Program-made: the position numbers and the translations under genes
Notes under the pieces: generated by a model
Seen by the model: the letters and a program-made list of their open reading frames with translations, nothing else
The model's database searches: none
Told to the model about the DNA's origin: nothing
In this document: positions 23,285-32,753 of the stretch, piece after piece
Layout of the letters: each line of letters opens with the position of its first letter
How positions within the stretch are numbered: position 1 is the first letter of the stretch
Assembly: GCA_947561395.2 (NCBI GenBank)
Contig: OX387190.1
Span: forward strand, 12,146,858-12,210,857
Direction of reading: 5' to 3'
From: Buxus sempervirens
Taxonomy: Eukaryota; Streptophyta; Magnoliopsida; Buxales; Buxaceae
DNA length: 64,000 nucleotides

Positions 23285-23360
23285 ATTATATGAAAGACAT
23301 TTAAGTAAATGGCATGTGCATTTATTGCTCCATTTACTCAAGTCTTTACATGTAAATAAG
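23285..23360. repeat. imperfect palindrome within LTR copy 3
   Basis: The left arm contains GACATTTAAGTAAATGG and the right arm CCATTTACTCAAGTC followed by TTTACATGTAAATAAGG; they pair over roughly 30 bases with a loop of about 16. The same arm occurs in LTR copy 2 (about 15860-15895) and as a palindrome in the 5' LTR at 27360-27440. Confidence 0.75.
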
Positions 23361-25004
23361 GTTTTACCCCCCATTTGAAACCAATAAAAATACTCCCAAG
23401 GCCCAATTCCCAACCAATAAAAAGTCAACTTTCCAGTTCATGCCTCAATTTCCAGTTTTCCCGATTTTTATCAAAGACCACTTTTTGAGTTTGATACCCA
23501 AATTAGTGATTCAGAAGCCCATAAAATTCCAAAAAACTTGTTTACCCTTCATTAGACTACAACCAGAAATTGAGCCCAAACTCCTCGTGGATTTGTCTAG
23601 AAAAATTATATACCCAAAAGTCAACTTTTTAACTAGACTTAGAATATTTTCAAGGTCCAAAACTTTTTGTCTCGGAACCCATTGATTTTTGGTATGGTGA
23701 CTTATTCAGGAATCTTAAGACTATCACATTCATCCAAAAATGTGTTTTGAGGATTTTATGACATTCGTTTTGATTGAATTGGATTTATGAAAGTGAGGTT
23801 GAGAACTCTTTTGTGATTTGAATGATGAAGCTGAGGCTTCTTGTGGATATGAAAAGGGGCTGAGTGCCCATGGTGACCCGAGAGGCAGTGAGGCCTAGGG
23901 GTTTAAAGAAAGGTGAACATGAGGTTTACTTGGTATGGTTTTGTGCTTCAGACAAGTGGTGCTTTTATGAGATTGGTTTTAGGAAAACTGTTTTATTGGT
24001 TTATCATGAGTTTGTATTGAGTCTAGTGGGCATAGAGATGGTTATGGATCCATGGTCAATCTAGTTAGTATATTAGTGATGGCTTGTCAAGTTAACACCC
24101 CAAGCCACATTTGCGTACCACTATGTGGGATCAGTGAGGCCTTCTTATGGGATAGATTGAGTTGCAGCATGCCAGCCCATGCGTGGGTTCTCCACTTGGA
24201 TGATGACCGTGCGCGGCTTCAACCTTCAAGTCGTGAGGTGGCAAACTGGCTAAGGGTGGTTATCTTGATTTACATACACACTAATCCACGAGTCCTGGTA
24301 AGTCATATTTGCAGTATTTGATTATTTTTATAGAACTGATATCATGTGTGATTCGATTAAGATATTTGACTTGGAATTACACTTTATATCTGATTGAATT
24401 GCTTTGTTTTACATTCGGTACTTTATATTGTGAATATTATCATGATATTATAAAATTGCATAAAATGTTTCTATACATGCATGTTTGCTACTTACTGGAA
24501 CTTTATGTTTTACGCGTGCTTTGTTTTACCGGATTTGTTTTCAGATCCTCTTGGTAAGCCACGTACTGGGGCAGATATTGATGGTGAGCTTGGGTACAGG
24601 CCAGAGGACTACTATTACTACCCATAGTAGGATTTCCCTTTGTGATGTTGTATTTTGTCTTGGGGAGTTGTAAATGTGATGTAAATAATCTTTTTGGGTT
24701 TATACTCTTGGGAGATATTTTTTGTATATGTCTGTATATTTTGGAGAGAGCTTGTGAGCATTTAATTGCCTTAGTTATATTTTGTATACACAGATATTAT
24801 ATCTTTTGGAGTTGTTATACAGATGATCTTTTGTTGTATGGAAATTCTTATTCCATGTGCTTCTATAGCTTATGCACTTTGATGATTACATTGTAATCAC
24901 CCAGGTTAATTGTGTTTATCAGGTTCCATTGGGCCCATAAGTAGGTCTCGGGGACGGGTTGGTGCCGTGATAGGGCAAAGCCGGATCTGGGGCGCTACAA
25001 GATG

Positions 25005-25784
25005 ACTAACCTGACTACTGTTGAAAGAAAAGACAGAACCCCTCTGAAGAGTGAGACGCTCTCCATTTATCATCCAATTGTCATGGAAAAGATGAATCTT
25101 CCTACCATTCACAATTACCCAACCCGAGCCTTGAATGAAGTAGTGCTTCAGGCTTTGGAGTTGTTTCCAAACACATGAATCCTTTGGCCGAGTTGATGCA
25201 TTCAAAAAGGAGGTGCCTGGAAAATAAATGCTTTTCATTAGATCTGTCCAAAGACTGTTATGGTTAGAATGCAACTGTCAAGCGGCCTTCAAAAGGAGAG
25301 CTTTATTCATGAATGAAGCCCTTCTGATATTTAAGCCTCCATTACGCCATGGAAGAGAAATCTTGGCCCAACAAACAGTGGGGACAGAACTGCGGTCTTT
25401 AGTATGCTGCCAAAAAAAAGAAGTAGATAATTGATCTAACTTATTCAGAGTTAGTTGAGGTAACAAAAAGCACTGCATGTAATGGTTAGGCAAGGCATTT
25501 AAGATCGAGTTTATAAGAGTTGTGTGCCCCATCTAGGATAGTAACAAGGACTTCCAAGTAGCTAGGCGTTCAAACACCCTAGCAATCAGATCCTGACAGT
25601 CTTTGGAAGTTGGTTTCTTATACAACACTGGTAATCCCAAGTATTTGTCCACCTGATTAGATCTTTGCACATTGAACAAACTTTTTAAAACTGCTCATTG
25701 AGAAGAGGAAGTATTCTTGCTAAATTGAATAGAGGACTTTTGGAAATTCAGCTCCTATCCCGATTCGGCACAAAATTGATGTAA
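25005..25784 (-). pseudogene. LINE-B: end of RT and RT-zf-RVT linker
   Basis: On the minus strand, near 25780, the reading matches the post-YADD region (F-C-A-E-S-G-x-E-L-N-F-Q-K-S-like, partly shifted). Then come LINSILNALPNHYMQCFLLP, LNKLDQLSTSFFWQH, CWAKISLPWRNGGLNIRRAS (25532-25278) and DLMKSIYFPGTSFLNASTRP with WVIVNGRKIHLFHDNWM (25274-25040). The region carries at least two breaks. It joins the RT at 41274 once the LTR element is set aside. Confidence 0.75.
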
Positions 25785-25789
25785 CAGTC

Positions 25790-26795
25790 TGTAGATGACC
25801 ATTTTTGTAACTTGATACGTCACCTATATAATGATTCGGCATGAATGATTTGTCACATGATAGAAACAGATTTGTCATAGGTTATCTGTCACCTGATAGA
25901 AGCAACCCGTCATGGGTCATCTATTATCCAACAGAGTAGCCTGTCATAGGTTATTTGTTACCCGACAATAACAATAATAGTAAAATATGACATGATTTAT
26001 TTATATTATATGTATCTGGCATATTGGAGTGGAGATCTCGGTCTTGGCCGAAAGCCCACTTGGGGGGGGGGGGGGGGTTTCTGGCAGTCCTTAAGGTGTG
26101 GCGGACACGGGTGTGGGAATTGTCGGCAACCAGTGACGAATCACGGCATGTCGACCTAGAATGACGAAGACGTCAAGTGATTTATAATTCCACATCTTGA
26201 CATGTGGGACCCGGCTTACATATCAGAGAGCTCTATCTTTTATCAGCACCATCTCTTATTTCATTCTTATCATGAACCTAGACATTTATGAGATCAGATT
26301 CAAGATAAATATGAGAACATCTTAAGCCTCAGATTGTGACACTTGTCACAATCCTAGAGACACATTCCTTCTATAAATATAAGAACCCTCTTCCATTTGA
26401 GGACCCCCCTGGATCTTTGGTTGCTGAGAGCAGTACTTCTTTTCCTTTGGACCTTCTCCAAGTCTACCAGGAATTCTCTAAGTCCATCTTTGGATTTCTG
26501 TCTTCTACACTTTCTGGAACCATGAAAGGAGCTCTCTGGCTTGGCATACGTGAAGAACACTTGAGTATCTCCCGTTTCTAATTCTAGCCGTTGCCTACCT
26601 CTCACGCCTTATCGACTCCAACCCCTCTTCTGTTCAGTAACGACGCGAGAACGGTTGTTGAGTCAGCGGTTTAGGCCAACGTCGGACATACCTCTCCTAC
26701 TCAAAATTGAGATATGAAGACACGTCATCGTCATTTCGACACCATGGAGATAACATTGGACATGTGGACGTGGATTAAAAAAAAAGGCACCTACA
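25790..26795 (+). repeat. 5' LTR of the outer element
   Basis: It starts TGTAGATGACC and ends GGCACCTACA. A TATA-like CTATAAATATAAG lies at about 26374-26386, a plausible LTR promoter. A run of G lies near 26063-26076. It matches 40267-41268 closely. Confidence 0.9.
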
Positions 26796-26800
26796 TTTTC

Positions 26801-26818
26801 TGGCGACTCTGTTGGGGA
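26801..26818 (+). promoter_or_regulatory. primer-binding site of the outer element
   Basis: TGGCGACTCTGTTGGGGA lies 5 bases inside the LTR end. It resembles the complement of the 3' end of plant tRNA-Arg, the primer used by Ogre/Tat-type gypsy elements (recalled). The inner element carries almost the same site at 29691. Confidence 0.75.
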
Positions 26819-27364
26819 GGTTAAGTCACTAACAGAAGAAACTTTGAGGAATTGGCGATATGGCGAGAGCTAGAAGGACGCGAGACGAACAAAGTGATCT
26901 GGCACTTGCTGCCTGTAGACACCCCAAAATTGCACGATTTTTTATAAATCTTGAAGGAGAGAAATATTTTATTGGAATTTTCAATTCTTTGCATTGGGTT
27001 TGAGATACTTAACCCATTTGAATCCAAAACCGTAAAGGAAAAGGCCTGAATTCAATCTTTTGTGCAAAGTCAAACTTCTTCCGGTTGAATTTTGTTGACT
27101 TTTGACCCCAGAAAATGAAATTTTTTTAAAGCCAGATTTCAAGATAATTTTTCCCGGTAATCAGGTTTTTAGCCATGTTATTGCATAAAAGAATTTTTTG
27201 AGATTTTAAATCTTGACGAATACGTTGGTTTTAACATATTGAACCTTTTTTCTAGACCTGAAAAATCAGAATTTTGCCTAGAACTGGAAAGTTGACTTTT
27301 TATTCACTTGGAATTTGGGTCTGGAACTATTTTTAATGGATTCAAATGGGGGGGTGTTTGCTTA

Positions 27365-27440
27365 TTTACATGTAATATCTTAAGTAAATGGAGATTAAAA
27401 AATACGATGACATTTACTTAAATGATGTTACATGTAAATA
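27365..27440. repeat. palindrome in the inner 5' LTR
   Basis: CTTATTTACATGTAATATC and TTAAGTAAATGG on the left face CATTTACTTAAATGATG and TTACATGTAAATAAG on the right, forming arms of about 30 bases with a short AT-rich loop. It is absent from the 3' LTR of the same element. Confidence 0.8.
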
Positions 27441-27483
27441 AGTATTGCCTGTGTTAAAATTCGAAAAAAAGGCTTTTTTCCTT

Positions 27484-27625
27484 GTATCCGGCAACTCAGG
27501 CTGGATACAAGTGTCCTTCTTTGTATCCGGTGGAAAATGCCGGATACAAGTAGACCTCAGTGTATCCGGCATCATAGACCGGATACATTAAGGTACTTGT
27601 GTATCCGGCCTGATATACCGGATAC
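27484..27625. repeat. array of four short hairpins, 5' LTR copy
   Basis: GTATCCGG occurs at 27484, 27523, 27562 and 27601 with an exact 39-bp step. Each is followed 9-10 bases later by CCGGATAC (the first as CTGGATAC), at 27501, 27540, 27579 and 27618. The 3' LTR has a diverged copy at about 32850-32987. Confidence 0.9.
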
Positions 27626-29678
27626 ATCAGTTTTGCTCAAAATTAGGGTTTTCCGAGAGATTTCATCTTTTACCATCATGTCCTTCATTAAATGAAGGGA
27701 AATCTCGGAAATAGCCTTAGGGTTAAGGTTGGTGGGCTATAGACATTATGTTGTGTCTACCATTCTCACCAACCCTAACCCTAGCCTTTGCCTATAAATA
27801 GGAGGCTCCGCCTTAAGCAAAGGGCAACCAACTCTTGTTTTGAATTCTCGCAAAGAAGAACTCCAAGAGAAGAAGAAAACCGCTGCGGGATCGCTTCCAG
27901 AACCCAGGTAAGCCTCAAACTTTTCTTTTATTTTCTGTCTTTACATTCCTAGATCTAGATCTATTCTTCTACCTTTCTGTAGAATAAGGCCTTCTTTGTG
28001 TGTGAAAACCCTTCCCCGGCTCAAAGTATCTCGAGACTCCCCCTAGCCGTAAAACGTGGAGGCGGGATCTAGGAGAAACGAGACTGGGGATTGACCCTAG
28101 CATTAGAACCTATGTAGCATAAAGCCTTTTGATTGATTGTAAACCGTTTCATATTCAAAGTACCCTTGATTATCTTGAAGAACCGTGTTTAACGGGGAGA
28201 GAGAACAGAGGGAAACGATAATGGAACGGAACCCTAGGCTATTTTAGAACCTCATTTTGATGAATATGTATGCATGCTATTGATCTTGTTTGGTTTTTCA
28301 CACTTGCACATACATAGTGCCATTTTGGCGGGATAGGCTCATATTTGGGTTTAATTGCATTTATTGTGATAAATCTCAAATAAATGGCCTCAATCAATTC
28401 TGGAATGTTTTCAAATGATTTTTCAAAGATTTGTGTTCATCCTGCATGGCACACACTTTATCACAATTTTGAGTTGGTTTTACTCAAAAAGGGCCTAACT
28501 GGACAGCACCTGTACCCTTACTTCGGACGCTCATAACTTCATCGTCCGGATGAATTTTGGAGCGATTCCAGAACCATAGGAAAGGTGAGGCTATCTAGTT
28601 TATGTCCACAAAATTTCATTAATTTCTATCAAGCGAATTTTTGACACCTCTCTGTCAAAGTTGATTGGACAGTTCAGGTTTAAATACAGAACTTGTCACT
28701 TCGACGGAGCGCCATGCGCTCGTTTTAAGTCCGATTCGAGTGATTTTTATTTCTGGTCACTCCTTTATGAGTCTATTTTCAAATCCAATTAGTTTCATAA
28801 TTTTTTGACTACATTTGAATTATTGGTAGCCGATTTACTCAGAACTGCTCAATGGCATTTTTCTGGGTAAATCTGTGATCTTCGGGGCCTGTTCGGGAGA
28901 CCACCCAAGGCACATCAGAAGGGATTTTTGTATGAGGCTAGTTTCTTTTGAAAGATGGCCATACAGACTTCAATCACACCAATTTTCGTGGATTTTTATG
29001 GAGTGGATTTTTCTATGCAATTTTCCAAAGTTGCCCACTTATCACTTTTTGATTATCCCCAACAGCAACCTTAAAGGAGCATAACTCCTAGGATTTTTAT
29101 CGGAATGAAGTGAAATTTTGCATGAGACCCTTATTTACTATAATATTTCAAATGGATTTGGTTTGGTTCAATTTAAAATTGGATTTGAATGATTTCAAGG
29201 CAAATGGCATACTTTTTACCGAATTTTTCGGATTTGATTCAACTTGGTTTTTGAGCAACTTGTGCTTTGATTTCTATCTTTTGAGATATTCCAGAAATGA
29301 TATTGACATAAGAGAGGATCTAGAATCCATTTAGATCTTCATGTGGAAATATCATACATTGGTCCTTTTTCAAGGTTTTCTATGATTTTAGCAAGCTTTC
29401 TTATTTTTGCATGAACATACACTTGGCTACCACTTCGTGTGGATGAATGGGGGTGCCTAACACCTTCCCCCGTTCATAATCTAACCCCCTTACCCATCTC
29501 TGGATTTGATTTTCAAGTAGGGTTATTTTTATTCTAGAATGTTTCTTTTGTCTCTTTTTGCTTATTTCTAACTTTTGGTGTCCATTCTCACCCCAAAATT
29601 ATGAATGGTGGCGACTCTCCAACTTTTATTTCGAGCCCCATGTGTTGACAGAGGGATGATCATTCCGGTGATTTTTCC

Positions 29679-30702
29679 ATGTCTCACAACTGGCGACTCT
29701 GCTGGGGACTTGTGGATTCAAGCCAATTTTGGGTGTTTTGTTCATGCTTTCTTTGCTTTCTTTGGGAGATTATAGAGGCCATGATTGGTCATTGGGTACC
29801 CGACCTCAACCTTTTCCGTTTTGGGACCCATGAAATGACCCCAACCATTGAGGAGGTGGAAACCATCCTGGGCTTGAGGTTTGATGAGAAGGTGGTGAAT
29901 CCACCCCTTAGGCCCAGTTACAAAAAGGAAGCTTCTACCTTCTTGGGCATAGGGAAGAAGGACTTGGGGGATTCTGACACCCTTTTGACCCTATCTAAGG
30001 CTTTTTTGACTGAGAAGCTTTTGAGGCGGGAAAATAAGGAGGCCCGGTTCAACGCATTGACCCTGATAGTGGTCAACCAGCTGCTTTTCCCACGAGATGA
30101 TGATGAGGTGGATTTGGCCTTAATTTCAGTGATATGCCAGGTTAGGGAGCGGGAGAGGTTGGCCCCTATGATTTTGGCTGGGATGTATCAGGCCTTGACT
30201 GATTGCTACAATAGGAAGTCAAAACGCTTCTTAGCATGTGCCCAGATCCTACAGGTAAAAAAAAATTAGAAAATTTTTTCTTTTGCTTTTTTTTCTTTTT
30301 TGCTTTTTTGCTTTCTTTTTTTGCTTTTTTGCTTTCTTTTTGCTTTTTTTTTCTTTTACAATGTGCCGATATATCTCTTCTCCTTTGCAGCTTTGGCTAC
30401 TTGATCATTTGAGTCAGATTGAGGAAATCAATCGACACTTCTTCCGGAACTTGAAAGTCCCCATCTTGATGAGCAACCGGGGGTGTCCCGATATTCCAGG
30501 GGGCAAACAGGGCTGGTTTACTTTCTTGGGCTCCCTTCAGGATGACCAGGTGAGATGGCCTGGTACTTATCAGCCCAATGCGGAGACAGTGATTAGCTTC
30601 CGAGACCGCAACTTTTTGATTCTGGCTGGCCTGAGACATGCAGTGCTTTATCTTCCTCTGCGGGTCCTTCGTCAGTTCAGAGCGATCCAGGGAGTCACCT
30701 AA
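29679..30702 (+). pseudogene. DUF7745-like (plant-mobile-domain-like) coding region in the inner element, two exon-like parts
   Basis: Part 1 (about 29779-30253) contains GHWVPDLNLFRFGTHEMTPT, then IEEVETILGLRFDEKVV and VVNQLLFPRDDDEVDL. Part 2 (about 30390-30702) contains LWLLDHLSQIEEINRHF, GCPDIPGGKQGWFTFLGS and FRDRNFLILAGLRHAVLY. Between them lies a T-rich stretch starting GTAAAA and ending TTTGCAG, with normal intron ends. The wording 'H-W-x-P-x-x-x-x-F-x-F-G-x-x-E-M-T-P-T-I-E-E' resembles DUF7745 / plant mobile domain proteins often linked to retrotransposons (recalled). Role unknown. It lies directly after the primer-binding site, where Ogre-type elements carry an extra ORF. It is treated as part of a fossil element. 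Confidence 0.55.
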
Positions 30703-32130
30703 TGGCTCAGACAAGGTGGCGCTGGAACTCGCCTCTGTCCGAGCCCGAGAAGTGGAGGGCTGATCAGCAGGGTCAGCCTCCTCTCTAACGCGAGAACGAC
30801 TCCTAGCCATCTACACACATCAGGGAAGTGCCCTATGAGATTCAGTATCCTACTTTGCTTTTGATCGAAATTCAATTCAAATTCATCAGAAATTCTACTT
30901 TGCTTTTAATCTAGGTTTCAGTGCAAATTACCTAGCCTTTAACCTAGGTTTTAGTTCAGCGGGAGTTTTACAAAACTTTTTTTAAGTTATCCTTTTATTC
31001 CTGCTCTTTTGATTCAAAGTTTTTTGGGAAATCATTTGTTTGTCAGTTCTATGCGAAGCTTAATACTTCCTAATTTATTTTCAGGAATGGCTCTGGAAGG
31101 CAAAATAAAACAGCCAGGATAAAGATCAATGCGGGAAGCACACTCCAAAGGCTACTGAAACACAAAGCCCTGCCTAGGTGAAGAGCATGTGGAGGTCAGG
31201 TTGAAAATAGCAGAATTCTTCATCACCAATAGTTCCAGAAAAAAAAAATGGAAAGTCAAAACTGTAGGATTCAGACCAGAAGTTGACAAAGCATGGCATT
31301 TACAATAAGCAATTCAGTCTAGCATCAAGCCCAGACTGCTTAGTCACTGTCAATTTGGGCGTACTTCAAAGAAAAAAATTTTAGACCAAGAGGCATGCAG
31401 CCGATGGGATGTTCAAAATTGGTCACCTCAAGCAAACAAAAATAACCAATTGCCAACATATGGTCAGGCCAAATGTCAATCAAGGCACCAAAGCATCACA
31501 AACATGGCAATTTGGCATAGTGTATGGCAAAAATGCTGGAAATCATGCAAGATTTGAGGATCAAAAATTCATCAAAACATGCTCGAACTCAATTGTCTGA
31601 AGTTGGGAACAAAAGGGCTATTCAATGTTTACAAAATGAGCATGGCCATTCGACAGAAAAATTTTGGCATACAAGTGTTTACAAGAAAGAAATTTTCGGC
31701 AAAAAAATTAGAAACAATAGGAGAATTAACAAGTGGCCATTCGATAGAGAATTTTTTTGGCCGAATAATCACTCACCTGTTGAAGGGGAAATCGAGCACT
31801 GAATGGCAAGATCAAACTGTTGAAGGACGAACTCCCTGGAACTGTGCGGAAGAAACGGGCAATGAACAGTCGCTATTGCCGGAATCCAAGAATCGCCGAC
31901 GAACAGTGCGGAAATCGCGAGCTAGGGCTCGGTCACTATCGAAGGAGCAATTACCAGAGTTAGGAGTAATCGCAGGTGGCAATTAAAGTCGCCGGAATCC
32001 AAGAAGTAGCCGGGGAATCGCCGGAGAAGAAGGGAGCAACAGTCGGGGTGGAGGAGAAGAGAAGGTGTCCAGTCTGAGTAATCGGAGAAAGAAGAAAAGA
32101 AGGTGAAAAGTCGCGGTCGCGCGCAACTTA
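30703..32130 (-). other. possible antisense transcription unit in the inner element
   Basis: On the minus strand a TATA-like TTTTATAAGTTGCGC lies near 32127-32141, followed by a pyrimidine-rich leader (about 32100-31900). At 30810 an ATG, preceded directly by an acceptor-like TGTGTGTAG, opens a Ser/Arg/Glu-rich frame starting MARSRSRVREEADPADQPST and running to 30397, overlapping the DUF7745-like region in antisense. Splicing and expression are inference. It could be a chance open frame. Confidence 0.25.
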
Positions 32131-32139
32131 TAAAACCTT

Positions 32140-32205
32140 GGGTATCCGGTCACTCAGACCGGATACAAGTGATCTCATTCTTATCCAAATACTAATACCG
32201 GATAC
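32140..32205. repeat. single extra copy of the GTATCCGG hairpin unit
   Basis: GGTATCCGGTCACTCAGACC followed by GGATACAAGTGA and, further on, ACCGGATACC lie upstream of the 3' LTR. It is a diverged relative of the LTR hairpin array, in the same orientation. Confidence 0.6.
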
Positions 32206-32340
32206 CAAAGGAAAAAAGAAAAAAAAACAGAAAAAAACAGAAAAAATAGAAAAAAACAGAAAAGGAAATGAAAAAAGGAAAAAGAAGAAGAAAAAAAAGG
32301 AAAAGAAAAAGAAAAAGGAGAGGAAAAAAGAAAAAGAGCA
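32205..32340. repeat. A/G-rich low-complexity tract
   Basis: A long AAAGAAAAAG-type purine tract. It gives apparent Lys/Glu-rich and Phe-rich open frames on the two strands that are not credible genes. Confidence 0.8.
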
Positions 32341-32753
32341 AAATTGTGCTATAAATTTTACTATTTTCTCAAAATCCCTATTTTGCCTTAAAATCCACCT
32401 CACAGCCACGAGAGCTCGGTGGAGTTTAGGACAACCTTGGGAAATGTGCTGGTCAAAAGGATGATATCCACTCAATTTTTTAACTTGGTTTGATAAAAAA
32501 TCAATTTTTCAAAAAATCCTATTTTTGGGCTTAAAATCCACTTCATAGCCACGAGAGCTCAGTGTAATTTAAGAACTCTTGGAGAGATGCCCCCCCCCCC
32601 CCTTAAAGTTAGGGCTTTTGGCAAATCTTCACTCAAAAATTGTTTTTTTACAAAATTGAATTGAATCAAGCAAATCATGCTTAGGGGAGTGCAATTTGGG
32701 CTTGTCTAATCTTTGCAGCTCATTGCTTCGCAGCTTCCGCAAAGAGGGGCAGT

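Larger units (their letters stand above)
21507..24999 (+). mobile_element. large solo LTR (family L, copy 3), TSD AGATG
   Basis: It starts TGTAAAACCCCGATCCAG and ends CGGATCTGGGGCGCTACA, flanked by AGATG at 21502-21506 and 25000-25004, within LINE-B. It is 3493 bp with no coding. It carries a minisatellite (about 21765-22380) and a palindrome-bearing block (23285-23700) shared with copy 2 and with the LTR at 26914. It is in the opposite orientation to copies 1 and 2. It is read as a solo LTR of a long-LTR gypsy-type family (inference). Confidence 0.8.
26914..29688 (+). repeat. 5' LTR of the inner element
   Basis: 2775 bp. Unlike its partner it carries about 500 extra bases near its left end (about 26935-27475), including a palindrome (27365-27440) shared with family-L LTRs. 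Four GTATCCGG/CCGGATAC hairpins lie at 27484-27625. A TATA-like GCCTATAAATAGG is at about 27790-27802. Confidence 0.85.

Noticed and set aside
26336-26605. Open frames on both strands, repeated at 40809-41060
   Set aside because: They lie within the two LTRs of the outer element, over its promoter region, and have no protein motif.
32128-32475. Lys/Glu-rich and Phe-rich open frames on opposite strands
   Set aside because: They come from one low-complexity purine tract.
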